Shown piece after piece: positions 46,328 to 54,654 of a stretch of DNA of 64,000 nt. This DNA is from Marivirga salinae (GTDB taxonomy: Bacteria > Bacteroidota > Bacteroidia > Cytophagales > Cyclobacteriaceae): contig NZ_CP129971.1 of assembly GCF_030503855.1 (NCBI RefSeq), forward strand, positions 317,501-381,500. The letters run 5' to 3'. How positions within the stretch are numbered: position 1 is the stretch's first letter; every line of letters starts with the position of its first letter. Made by a program: the position numbers and the translations under genes. The notes under the pieces are model-generated. The model was not told the DNA's origin. It saw only the letters and a program-made list of their open reading frames with translations, and ran no database searches.

Positions 46328-47790
46328 TTTACCGAAGGACTTAAATCGTCAATAATCTTGGCGGATAGCAAACATAATGGAATTCCTCCACCAGGATGAA
46401 CACTTCCACCTGAAAAATAGAGATTTTTTATCTTTTGATGAAAATTGGGATGACGAAGGAATGCTGAATATCGATTATTAGAACTACTTCCATACAGTGC
46501 CCCTTGATAGGAAGAAGTCTTACTTTCGATTGTTCTAGGTTCCAATATGCTTTCTGTTTTTATATGTTGACTGATACCAACTTTCAGCATTCGCTCTAAT
46601 TTCTGCAATACCGACTCTTTAATTTCGGGAATTAATTTATCCCAATCCTGTCCATTATTAGCTGGCACATTCACCATTACAAACCAATTTTCCATTCCTT
46701 CTGGTGCGTCCTCAGGAGTATGTTTGGAAGTGATATTTACATAAACTGTTGGATCGGGTGCAATGGATTTCATTTTGAAAATATGATGAAATTCATTTTG
46801 ATAATCCTTGCTGAAAAAGATATTGTGTAAGCCAAGCTCATCAAGCTGTCTATCTATTCCCCAATAAAAAATCAATGCAGAACTACTTCTTTCCTGATTT
46901 AAAATAGCCTCAGGTTGTTTCTCTTCACTTAATAATTTCTTGTAAGTAGGGTAAATATCCATATTGCTCACCACTAATTCAGCCGGAACAAATTCTCCAT
47001 TTTGCATCACGCCTTTCGCTTCTTTTTCCTCAACCTTAATTTTTTCTACTCCAGCATTATAGTGAAATTTCACGCCTAAACTTTCAGCTACTTTCACAAG
47101 CGTATCTGTAATTTGATACATACCGGCCTTAGGATAAAAAGTACCACGATTCAATTCTAAATTCGCAATGGATGTTAATATTCCTGGAGCCTGGTAAGGA
47201 TCAGAACCATTGTAAGTAGCAAATCGATTGAAAAGCTGCACTAATTTTGGCTCTTTTAACTTCCGTTGATTCACTTGGTTCATGCTCTCGAACAAGCCAA
47301 ACTTATAGATATTCAATAAGGCAGGCAGAATCTCTTTTGAAAAAAATGTGGAGGTTTTATGAAGTGATTTTTCTAAAAATATGCGAGCAGATTTTTCATA
47401 TTTGAACTCAGCATTTTTAATGTAATCGGTTATAGTTTTAGCGGGGACATCAAAAACTTTTTCTACTTCTGCTCCAAATTTTTCAGGGTCAGTATAAGCT
47501 GTTATTCTTTTTCCATCTTCCCAGAAATATCGGCATGATTCATCTAATTTTTTATAAGGAAATTCAATATTGCTGTTTTCGTTTTGTAATTCTACCAAAT
47601 CATCTACCAGTTCTGGTAAAGTAAATAATGAAGGTCCCGCATCAAATCTAAATCCATCTTGTTCAAAAACTGAAAGCTTCCCTCCTGGGTAACTATTCTG
47701 TTCGTACACATCTACTTTATAACCCTTCTTTGCCAAACGTATTGAGGTGGCTATTCCTCCAATTCCAGCTCCTATAATAATTGCGTTCAT
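46324..47790 (-). CDS. crtD: CrtI/CrtD-family carotenoid desaturase
   Basis: A 488-residue FAD enzyme. It has the dinucleotide motif IIGAGIGGIATSIRLAKKGYKVDVYEQNSYPGGKL at the N-terminus, FDAGPSLFTLPELVDDL, and a C-terminal LYFSGGSVHPGGGIPLCLLSAKII motif. The scaffold fits both phytoene desaturase (CrtI) and 1-hydroxycarotenoid 3,4-desaturase (CrtD). The 4-base overlap with cruF argues for CrtD, which desaturates the hydroxylated end. The choice is contextual; CrtI is the alternative. Confidence 0.75.
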   Translation of the reverse strand: MNAIIIGAGIGGIATSIRLAKKGYKVDVYEQNSYPGGKLSVFEQDGFRFDAGPSLFTLPELVDDLVELQNENSNIEFPYKKLDESCRYFWEDGKRITAYTDPEKFGAEVEKVFDVPAKTITDYIKNAEFKYEKSARIFLEKSLHKTSTFFSKEILPALLNIYKFGLFESMNQVNQRKLKEPKLVQLFNRFATYNGSDPYQAPGILTSIANLELNRGTFYPKAGMYQITDTLVKVAESLGVKFHYNAGVEKIKVEEKEAKGVMQNGEFVPAELVVSNMDIYPTYKKLLSEEKQPEAILNQERSSSALIFYWGIDRQLDELGLHNIFFSKDYQNEFHHIFKMKSIAPDPTVYVNITSKHTPEDAPEGMENWFVMVNVPANNGQDWDKLIPEIKESVLQKLERMLKVGISQHIKTESILEPRTIESKTSSYQGALYGSSSNNRYSAFLRHPNFHQKIKNLYFSGGSVHPGGGIPLCLLSAKIIDDLSPSVK

Positions 47791-48056
47791 GAAATATTTT
47801 ATTCGAGATTGCCAATTTAGCTTGATTTGTTGATTTTATGGAATCATTAATCAAGGAATTGATAAAGTAAAACACCAAATGTTTCTTAAGGTTTTGGATA
47901 TTTGACATTGATGACAAGCCTAAAACAGATTTGAAAATGATAAATTGATATTTTAGCAAAACTATATTTTTAATTATATTTCTTCATTGGTTTCTTTAAA
48001 TGAATACAATGAAACTAAATATAATTGTTACCTTTTGTAGATAAATTTTCAGGTTA

Positions 48057-49493
48057 ATGAAAAAGCATAATTTCTTACAGAGAATTAAGAAATGGCTGTT
48101 CGATGCAAAATCGAATGGCTATATGTTGTTGATAGTTTTCTTTGTGAGTGGCTCTTTACTTATCATGAATTATTACACCATCCGAGTCCTTTCTGGGGTA
48201 CGAGCCTACATTCAAGGCGAATCATATTACTCCAAAGGACAAAAAGATGCCTCACGCTATTTGTTAATGTATATTGATACACAAAATGAAGAATATTGGG
48301 AATTTTTTAAAGAAAATCTGAATATTCCTTTGTGTGATAGGGAAGCAAGAATAGCCTTACTGAATGGAAATAAAGAAAAAGCAGAAAAAAAATTAATTGA
48401 TGGTAAAAATCACCCAGATGATGTTGAGGATATGGTTTGGTTATTTACAAGTTTTCAATCGATGCAGTTTGTACAAGACCCGCTGAAAAGCTGGACCAAA
48501 GCAGATTCCATATTAGTTCAACATCTTAACTTAGGCAATGAAGCTAAGTCCATAATTTTAAACGACACTTTAAATGATTCAAATAGAGATGATTTTAAGC
48601 AACGGATATTTGAACAAGGGATACAAATAACTATACAAGAAACTGATTTTCTAAAAAGCTTGGGAAAAACTTCCAGACAATTAAGAGATCTTATTTTTCT
48701 GGTAAATACCTTTTTAATTATTGTGATTGTAGGAGGAGCCAGTGTATTTTCAATGCGCATTATAAGTAAGCTTATAAACTCAGAGGAAAGATTAACTGAA
48801 AAGAATAAGGAACTTAAAAACACAAATGCTGAACTTGATAAGTTCGTTTATAGCGCATCTCACGATTTGAGAGCACCCATCACTTCTTTAAAAGGCCTGA
48901 TTAAAGTCACAAAACTTGCAAAAGACCCAGATAAAGTCAATCAGTATTTTTCTTTATTGGAAAAAAGTCTAGAAAAGCAAGATGATTTTATCAAACAAAT
49001 AATTTCGTTTTCAAAGAATAAGCGAGCAGATTTAATTATAGAAAGGGTTGATATTAAAGATTTAATTGGCAAAATCGTTGATCAATTAAAATACATGTAT
49101 GATTTCTCTTCCTCTTCAATTGTAAAAACAGACATATCAATAAATCACTTTTATTCTGACCCAAATAGGTTAGATATAATTATGAGCAACCTTATTTCCA
49201 ATGCCATAAAATATAAAGACCCTAATAAGGAAAAGAATATTGTTGAAATCAGTGTAATAAAAAAAGGAGATAGAATTCAATTATCTGTTAAGGATAATGG
49301 GATTGGGATATCTGAGACCAATAAAGACAAAATATTCGATATGTTCTATATGACAAAGCATAGCACGGAAGGAACAGGTGTGGGTTTATACATTGTAATA
49401 GAAACTTTAGAAAAACTGAATGGCAATATTACCGTTTATTCCGAGTTAGGGAAGGGAACGGTATTTACTGTTAATTTACCGGTTTATGTTTAA
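48057..49493 (+). CDS. Membrane sensor histidine kinase
   Basis: A 478-residue kinase. Two transmembrane helices (MLLIVFFVSGSLLIMNYY near 23-40 and LIFLVNTFLIIVIVGGASVF near 213-232) bracket a helical periplasmic sensor of about 170 residues. A short coiled coil leads to the HisKA domain with phospho-acceptor His269 (YSASHDLRAPITSLKG), then HATPase_c with N box NLISNAIKYKDP, G1 VKDNGIGIS and G2 GTGVGLYIV. The single-receiver protein 62 bases downstream is the likely partner. Confidence 0.9.
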   Translation: MKKHNFLQRIKKWLFDAKSNGYMLLIVFFVSGSLLIMNYYTIRVLSGVRAYIQGESYYSKGQKDASRYLLMYIDTQNEEYWEFFKENLNIPLCDREARIALLNGNKEKAEKKLIDGKNHPDDVEDMVWLFTSFQSMQFVQDPLKSWTKADSILVQHLNLGNEAKSIILNDTLNDSNRDDFKQRIFEQGIQITIQETDFLKSLGKTSRQLRDLIFLVNTFLIIVIVGGASVFSMRIISKLINSEERLTEKNKELKNTNAELDKFVYSASHDLRAPITSLKGLIKVTKLAKDPDKVNQYFSLLEKSLEKQDDFIKQIISFSKNKRADLIIERVDIKDLIGKIVDQLKYMYDFSSSSIVKTDISINHFYSDPNRLDIIMSNLISNAIKYKDPNKEKNIVEISVIKKGDRIQLSVKDNGIGISETNKDKIFDMFYMTKHSTEGTGVGLYIVIETLEKLNGNITVYSELGKGTVFTVNLPVYV

Positions 49494-49555
49494 AGAAAAT
49501 CTGCCATTTTTATTAGGTAAGATTTATAAAATAGTATTTGATGTTAGTATAAAAT

Positions 49556-49915
49556 ATGTTTTTAATCATTGATGATAGTGAAACCGATAGGTTAATTACC
49601 AGGCTATTACTTGAAGATTCTTATTCAAATCATAAAATAGTTGAGTTAGAAGGTGCTCAGGAAGGTATTGCGTGGTTAAAAAGAAATGTGCAAAGTGAAA
49701 AAACTTGTATACTTCTTGATATTAAAATGCCAGAAATAAACGGCTTTGAATTTTTGGATCTTTATGATAAACTTTCTGATACTGTTAAACACAATACCAC
49801 TATTTATATGATTTCTTCTTCTTTGGATCCGAATGACATTAAACGGGCCAATGAGCATTATTACGTAAAAAATCTTTTAGAAAAGCCACTTAACCCTGAC
49901 AATATTCGCCTTTGA
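49556..49915 (+). CDS. Single-domain response regulator receiver
   Basis: A 119-residue CheY-like receiver with the acidic pair at IIDDSETDR, phospho-acceptor Asp55 in CILLDIKMPEINGFEFL, Ser in MISSSLDPND and Lys in LLEKPLNPDN. No output domain is attached, so it signals by protein contact or as a phosphorelay carrier. It follows the histidine kinase gene by 62 bases on the same strand. Confidence 0.88.
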   Translation: MFLIIDDSETDRLITRLLLEDSYSNHKIVELEGAQEGIAWLKRNVQSEKTCILLDIKMPEINGFEFLDLYDKLSDTVKHNTTIYMISSSLDPNDIKRANEHYYVKNLLEKPLNPDNIRL

Positions 49916-49955
49916 TCTATTTTTAAAATAAGAGTTGAAAAACTAATATAAATAT

Positions 49956-50477
49956 TCAGTTCAATTGTAGCTTCATCATAATGTCGGTTTGAGCATCACT
50001 TCCCAGTTGAAAAACATGTTTATCAAAAGCTTCAAAGCCAATTTTTTCATAAAACTGAATTGCTTTTGGGTTTTCTTCCCAAACGCCAAGCCATAAATAA
50101 TCTAATTCATTTTGCTTTGCAGTTTCTGCTGCTTTCTGATATAGTGCTTTGCCAATTTTCTGTCCTTGAAATTCCTTTAGCACATAAATCCGTTGTATTT
50201 CAAGTGACTTCCCAGCCATACTCTCAGTTTGGGATTCACCTAAGTTGATTTTTATATAGCCAATAATTTCACCCATAAGAATTGCAAAATAGAATTTCGA
50301 GTTCTTATTATTCAATTCCACTTTTAATTTTTCTGTAGCAAACTCTACATCCAAATACTGAAGCATATCCTCCTCCGTATTACCAGCTGCATAAGTTTCA
50401 AAAAAGGTTTTTTTGCTGATTTTTTGTAAGTCAGCTATATCTTGAAAAGTGGCTTGTCTTATTGAAAGGTTATTCAT
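49956..50477 (-). CDS. GNAT-family N-acetyltransferase
   Basis: A 173-residue acetyltransferase with the acetyl-CoA loop KEFQGQKIGKALYQKAAETAKQ (motif A, Q/RxxGxG/A), IRQATFQDIADLQKISKKTFFETYA at the N-terminus and LWLGVWEENPKAIQFYEKIGF near the end. The last resembles the spermine/spermidine- or PaiA-like branch of GNAT enzymes. The substrate cannot be fixed from the sequence. Confidence 0.88.
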   Translation of the reverse strand: MNNLSIRQATFQDIADLQKISKKTFFETYAAGNTEEDMLQYLDVEFATEKLKVELNNKNSKFYFAILMGEIIGYIKINLGESQTESMAGKSLEIQRIYVLKEFQGQKIGKALYQKAAETAKQNELDYLWLGVWEENPKAIQFYEKIGFEAFDKHVFQLGSDAQTDIMMKLQLN

Positions 50478-50540
50478 TTTTTTGATTAGAAAGCTAAACA
50501 GCTTCCTAGAAACTGATTGAAGATTTTTACTTTATTTTAT

Positions 50541-50780
50541 CTATACGTTTTCAGACATCGCTTTAAATTCCTTTTGCTTCTTTTCGAACCATTCTATCAT
50601 TTCTTCAGGGTTTTTCATGATTTCCTGCATTTCATTCATTGCTTTGATATGAGGCCGATCTCCCTTTTGAAACATTTCCATACCATGATTTTTACTCATT
50701 TCTGCAATTTCATCGAAAGAATTTGCCGTAAACTCTTTGTCGCAAGCTCCACCTAATTGTTTACAAGTCATCGTTTTCAT
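50541..50780 (-). CDS. DUF1059-like small protein
   Basis: A 79-residue protein starting MKTMTCKQLGGACDKEFTANSFDEIAEMSKNHGMEMF, the DUF1059 pattern (two cysteines six residues apart, then an Asp/Glu-rich helix), followed by an amphipathic helical extension that is Met-rich. The function of the family is unknown. It stands alone, 64 bases downstream of the GNAT gene start on the same strand. Confidence 0.75.
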   Translation of the reverse strand: MKTMTCKQLGGACDKEFTANSFDEIAEMSKNHGMEMFQKGDRPHIKAMNEMQEIMKNPEEMIEWFEKKQKEFKAMSENV

Positions 50781-50887
50781 AATTGGTTGGTTATATTATG
50801 TGAATTCTTCAATTGACTTTCAAGATACAAAATTTAACAATTTCAAATTGCGGATTTTCTTCTCTTAAGCTATTTTTCTATACATCA

Positions 50888-51391
50888 TTACTTTATCTCG
50901 AATTTCAACTTATGAGCATTTTTCACCATTCTTTTTACCACCAGGCGATGAAAGGGCTTTACAACACTCATATAAATCCTTCCGGTTGAGTTATTGTACT
51001 GCACCAGTGTTATGAATTTAATGTTATGTAAATCTTCAATTTTGTTTGCAACAATAGCTCTAAAGTTTAAATGCGAATCGTTTGCACCTAACACTATTTC
51101 ATTCTGAGTAATAGAGAATATTTTGAAAAACCCAATATATCCACCAACTTCAAAACGTTCATTATAATCAGCAGGCTTTTCAGTCTTTAAGCCGATTAAT
51201 TTAGCTATTTTATTTCTCAAAGTAAATAAGCTTTTTATCCATTTGGGTGGATTATCCAATATCAAATGCGCAATTTCCTCCAAATTGTCTTTCTTATTTG
51301 TAGTCGAAAATGTGTCGTAAAAATCAATTTGATTGAGCAATCCTCTTTCCAAATATTCTGCTGGCGTGATTTCGTCTTTTACTTTACTCAT
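50888..51391 (-). CDS. DUF2867 family protein
   Basis: A 167-residue protein with the DUF2867 features: PPKWIKSLFTLRNKIAKLIGLK, then VGGYIGFFKIFSITQNEIVLGANDSHLNFRAIV and VKPFHRLVVKRMVKNA at the end. The family is polyketide-cyclase/START-like and uncharacterised. Its start overlaps the flavin monooxygenase gene by 4 bases, so both are expressed together under the TetR-type regulator. Confidence 0.85.
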   Translation of the reverse strand: MSKVKDEITPAEYLERGLLNQIDFYDTFSTTNKKDNLEEIAHLILDNPPKWIKSLFTLRNKIAKLIGLKTEKPADYNERFEVGGYIGFFKIFSITQNEIVLGANDSHLNFRAIVANKIEDLHNIKFITLVQYNNSTGRIYMSVVKPFHRLVVKRMVKNAHKLKFEIK

Positions 51392-52527
51392 GACACCTTT
51401 CTTTCTAATTGGAACAATTTTTCTAACTGGACTAGATTCAGTTTTTCTGGAATTATTTTTAATATGCTATTTCGAAAGGCAATTCCGATCGGGTTTTTCC
51501 AATGCGAAATTTTACCTATTTGCCAACTCTGATTAACGACTTGATGAGCCTTGGACATTCGTAATTTTTGATATGCTGCAAAAGCTCTTGAATCACTTTG
51601 ATTTGCTAAACAATCCGCTAATGTGTAGGCGTCTTCAATGGATTGGCAAGCACCCTGCCCCATATTTGGCGTGGTAGCATGTGCTGCATCACCCATAAGA
51701 CAAGCAAACTCATCATGCCACTTTTTTATAGGTTCTAAATCCTCCATAACCGTAACATGAATGGTATCAAACGCTGTTGCCTTGATGATTTCTTGGACGA
51801 TAGGCGGATATTTTTCAAAATATAAACTCAATTTATCACTTGAAAACTCATTTTCGCTTTTCTCAAACGACTTGACTGCATACCAATATATTTTATCTTC
51901 GCTAAATTGAACAAAAGCAAATCTATCCCCCCTTCCCCAGATTTCATTTAATTCACTTTTATAAATAGAGGGTAATTTAAATTCTGTGACACCTCTCCAG
52001 CAAAGCTGCTTCATATTTCTAATCTTACTATTGGGAAACAAAGCTGCTCTTACTTTAGAATGAATGCCGTCTGCCCCCAGTAATAAAGAAGAATTTACTG
52101 ATTTCCCATTTTCATACTTAAGTTGATAGCCTTCCTTTTCTTTTGTTAAATCTTTTAATTGATGGTCAGGATGAATCTCAGTTTGCTTCAAGTTGTCTAA
52201 TAAAACTTCTTGTAGCTTTCCTCTATGAATGGCTATGGATTGTAGATTATATTTATCTCTAAAGTAATTCAAATCTACTTTAGAGATAACTTTCAGTTTA
52301 TCATTTGTAATGTTCAGTGCACTTAGCGGGATTCCATTAGAATTCAATTGTTCTTCCAAACCTAAATTTCTGTAAACCTGCATGGCATTACTGGCTAAAA
52401 TAATTCCAGCTCCTACTGGCTTTAACGTTTTTGCTTGTTCGTAAATTCTAGGTTGAAATCCTCGTTTTTCAAGAGCGATTGCTGTGGTTAAACCACATAT
52501 TCCAGCACCAATTATATCTACTTTCAT
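51388..52527 (-). CDS. FAD-dependent aromatic monooxygenase
   Basis: A 379-residue class A flavoprotein hydroxylase. It has the FAD-binding GxGxxG at VDIIGAGICGLTTAIALEKRGFQPRIYEQA, the DG motif in LLLGADGIHSKVRAALFP, and the GD motif in CLMGDAAHATTPNMGQGACQSIEDAY. Relatives hydroxylate aromatic compounds or urate (HpxO-like). The gene heads a two-gene operon with DUF2867 and is divergent from tetR. Its promoter (-33 TTG at 52577-52579, -7 TACGTTTG at 52549-52556) is embedded in the two operators. Confidence 0.88.
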   Translation of the reverse strand: MKVDIIGAGICGLTTAIALEKRGFQPRIYEQAKTLKPVGAGIILASNAMQVYRNLGLEEQLNSNGIPLSALNITNDKLKVISKVDLNYFRDKYNLQSIAIHRGKLQEVLLDNLKQTEIHPDHQLKDLTKEKEGYQLKYENGKSVNSSLLLGADGIHSKVRAALFPNSKIRNMKQLCWRGVTEFKLPSIYKSELNEIWGRGDRFAFVQFSEDKIYWYAVKSFEKSENEFSSDKLSLYFEKYPPIVQEIIKATAFDTIHVTVMEDLEPIKKWHDEFACLMGDAAHATTPNMGQGACQSIEDAYTLADCLANQSDSRAFAAYQKLRMSKAHQVVNQSWQIGKISHWKNPIGIAFRNSILKIIPEKLNLVQLEKLFQLERKVS

Positions 52528-52543
52528 AACAATTTTTTAGATG

Positions 52544-52559
52544 TAGTACAAACGTACTA
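52544..52559. promoter_or_regulatory. Operator 1 for the TetR-family regulator
   Basis: TAGTAC-AAAC-GTACTA, a palindrome with perfect 6-base arms. On the minus strand it contains TACGTTTG, the -7 box of the monooxygenase promoter, so binding would block that promoter. Confidence 0.75.
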
Positions 52560-52579
52560 ATAAATAACGAATAGTACAA
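52549..52579 (-). promoter_or_regulatory. Monooxygenase operon promoter
   Basis: On the minus strand TTG (52579-52577) is followed 20 bases later by TACGTTTG (52556-52549), matching the Bacteroidota sigma-ABfr layout of TTG and TAnnTTTG. Each element lies inside one operator. Confidence 0.7.
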
Positions 52580-52587
52580 TCGTACTA
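52572..52587. promoter_or_regulatory. Operator 2 for the TetR-family regulator
   Basis: TAGTAC-AATC-GTACTA has the same arms as operator 1, centre-to-centre distance 28 bases. It covers the -33 element of the monooxygenase promoter and lies about 13 bases upstream of the tetR -7 box, so it could also mediate autorepression. Confidence 0.75.
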
Positions 52588-52599
52588 AGTAATTATTTG

Positions 52600-52607
52600 T
52601 ACATTTG
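52600..52607 (+). promoter_or_regulatory. -7 promoter box of the tetR gene
   Basis: TACATTTG fits TAnnTTTG exactly; the ATG is 20 bases downstream. Confidence 0.5.
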
Positions 52608-52627
52608 TCCTAATAATTTTCTTAGCA

Positions 52628-53251
52628 ATGAACAAAACAAAAGATAAAATATTAAAATGTGCCTTAAGCTTGTTTAATGAAAAGGGGGTTTCACAAGTTT
52701 CATTACGGGATATCTCTGCGGATATGGAAATAAGCTTAGGAAATTTAACTTATCATTTCAAAAAACGCGAAGAAATTATAGAGGCGCTTTATCTGGATTT
52801 AGTAAGTAAGTTGGATCATGCGTTTGAAAAAGAATTGCTTACTGAAAATTCCTTTGAGTTACTATTTGAAATACCAAGCGTAACTTTGTCCTGCTTTTAT
52901 GAATACCGATTTCTCATGCTTGATTTTGTTTATATAAATCGTAATCATGATATGATAAGAAATCATTATCAAAAATTGATGAAAGTGCGTGAACACCAAT
53001 TTGAAAGTTTAATTCAAGCTTTGATTAACGCCAAACTAATACGTGAAGAAATTATAGATAATGAATACAAGTATCTATTTCAAAATTTGAGAATTGTAGG
53101 AGATTTTTGGCTTTCAGCTAACTATATAGATAAAAATATCTCAGTTAAACAGAAAGATGTAATAGAAGGCACCCAATTATTAAACCAGATAATCTTTCCA
53201 TATTTGACAGCTAAGGGACAATCGACTTTTTTCAAAGTATATAATTTATGA
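52628..53251 (+). CDS. TetR-family transcriptional regulator
   Basis: A 207-residue regulator. The N-terminal helix-turn-helix (ILKCALSLFNEKGVSQVSLRDISADMEISLGNLTYHFKKREEII, about 10-52) has the TetR form with the YHFK recognition end. The C-terminal ligand-binding domain is helical and aromatic-rich. It is divergent from the monooxygenase/DUF2867 operon with 100 bases between. Two TAGTAC palindromes in that gap are the expected binding sites. The inducer is presumably the monooxygenase substrate. Confidence 0.9.
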   Translation: MNKTKDKILKCALSLFNEKGVSQVSLRDISADMEISLGNLTYHFKKREEIIEALYLDLVSKLDHAFEKELLTENSFELLFEIPSVTLSCFYEYRFLMLDFVYINRNHDMIRNHYQKLMKVREHQFESLIQALINAKLIREEIIDNEYKYLFQNLRIVGDFWLSANYIDKNISVKQKDVIEGTQLLNQIIFPYLTAKGQSTFFKVYNL

Positions 53252-53313
53252 TAATCTGTATAGCTTAAATCATTTTAAAAACTGATTCTATTCAAAATTG
53301 TTGATTCTGTTAT

Positions 53314-53877
53314 TTATCTGTTGTTCATGCGTTTAACTTTTTCCCTTTGTTGAGCTAAAGTTTCTACTCCAAATTCAATTCTTTCAGCATCAGTCACCTG
53401 AGTGGTATCAATCTCACCTAATTTCCAAGGCTTGTCCCCCATTTTCTGATACTGTGTTCCATAAATTTGAGGCTCGCCTATGCTTAAAAGATATCTGTCA
53501 GTTGCAGCTGCCAATAACCATTTGTTTGCAGTTGAGTCCAATTCAATTGACTTTTCCATTAACTTCACAGCCATTGCATAGGCTGAAGAATCTCCACCAT
53601 GCTGAAATACCATCGCAGCGTGTTGATAGTCTTTTGAGGTACGAACTTTGTTCGAATCGAGTAATTCAAACACTCTTTCTCTTCTTAAACTATCCCTTCT
53701 ATTGACTTCCATCCAATTAATATTATCGGTTTGTCGGTCACCTTGATCGTTTTCGTAAATCTCGATAAGTTCTGAATTATCAGCAATTGGTTCATTAGAT
53801 GCATCAGAATCATGCTCTTTGTTTCCCTCGCAGGAAACTAAAACAATTAATAAGATTAGAAGTGCATTAGTTTTCAT
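53314..53877 (-). CDS. Hypothetical lipoprotein
   Basis: A 187-residue lipoprotein (VLVSCEGN, Cys 16). An acidic linker is followed by a helical domain (KDYQHAAMVFQHGGDSSAYAMAVKLMEKSIELDSTANKWLLAAATDRYLLSIGEPQIYGTQYQKMGDKPWKLGEIDTTQVTDAERIEFGVETL). The sequence around QIYGTQ resembles the DUF6624-like helical proteins in which a His/Gln-rich core repeats 'GKPQ.YGTQ'. No activity known. I found no attC-like site after it, so I place it outside the cassette array. Confidence 0.65.
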   Translation of the reverse strand: MKTNALLILLIVLVSCEGNKEHDSDASNEPIADNSELIEIYENDQGDRQTDNINWMEVNRRDSLRRERVFELLDSNKVRTSKDYQHAAMVFQHGGDSSAYAMAVKLMEKSIELDSTANKWLLAAATDRYLLSIGEPQIYGTQYQKMGDKPWKLGEIDTTQVTDAERIEFGVETLAQQREKVKRMNNR

Positions 53878-53977
53878 AGGAGATTTTTATTTAGTAAAGC
53901 CCAATAATAACTTGAAAATTCTGATTGAGCGAATATCTCTTTCCTTTTTATGTGCGGTTTAACTCATTATCACTTTT

Positions 53978-54469
53978 CTAGCGTGCCCTTAAATCATTTA
54001 CATATTCGTAAAATTTTCTGTTTGAAGCATCGATATGAATTACTCCACAGTCTCCACGTGATCCATAAAAAGCATTCATACGAACTTTTGTATAATCGTT
54101 GTTAAGTACTTTTATATGGTTTACATTTTCAATTGTTAGTAAATCAATAAAATCTAGTACAAAATCGCTAGTAAGATTAATACTTAAATTTAATGGTTCA
54201 TTATCTTCAAAAGTCACAAAATAAAAAGGTTTACAATGAGAAATTATTTTATCGCCCTTTCTCTTATGAGTCGATATTTCAATTGTTGATGTGTCTGAAA
54301 TAATACGATCATGAATTAAATTGATTTCTGTTTCTAAATCACTATTGATAAAAGCCTTAAGCCAGTTGAGGTTTTGCTCTTTCGTTATTATAGGATATTC
54401 TATTTCCTGCTGAGCATTTGCAGTTAGAGATGTTATGAATAAAGCTGTAAGTAGAATAAGTGATTTCAA
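53978..54469 (-). CDS. Hypothetical secreted protein, possible last cassette gene
   Basis: A 163-residue exported protein (signal cut after ANAQ) with a TonB-plug-like motif KVRMNAFYGSRGDCGVIHIDASN near the end. Its ATG lies 17 bases after the degenerate core box of the attC-like site at 54487-54654, the same spacing as in the cassettes upstream. No matching box complementary to its start was found past its stop, so it is either the truncated last cassette or chromosomal DNA at the array's end. Confidence 0.55.
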   Translation of the reverse strand: MKSLILLTALFITSLTANAQQEIEYPIITKEQNLNWLKAFINSDLETEINLIHDRIISDTSTIEISTHKRKGDKIISHCKPFYFVTFEDNEPLNLSINLTSDFVLDFIDLLTIENVNHIKVLNNDYTKVRMNAFYGSRGDCGVIHIDASNRKFYEYVNDLRAR

Positions 54470-54486
54470 TAATTTAGGTATTCTGA

Positions 54487-54654
54487 TGGTAGCGTCTTGA
54501 TAAAAAACGTAGGGAGTAAAATAGCACCTTGCTTTCCTCTCCTACGAGCCAATACCGATTCCTAAATTTAAGTTATACTTGGCGGGTTTTCCAGAAACCG
54601 ATGAACTTTCGTATTGCAGAATAACCCTATGTTTTTTTATCTTTTGTTAGACTC
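54487..54654 (-). other. attC-like site of cassette E
   Basis: On the minus strand the left box GAGTCTAAC (54654-54646) is the exact complement of the box starting this cassette (55195-55187). Its arms GATAAAAAAACATAGGG (54641-54625) and, reverse-complemented, GATAAAAAACGTAGGG (54499-54514) pair with one mismatch and one bulge around a 110-base loop. The right core reads CGCTACCA instead of CGTTACCA, perhaps one substitution. The gene's last codons lie inside the site. Confidence 0.75.
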
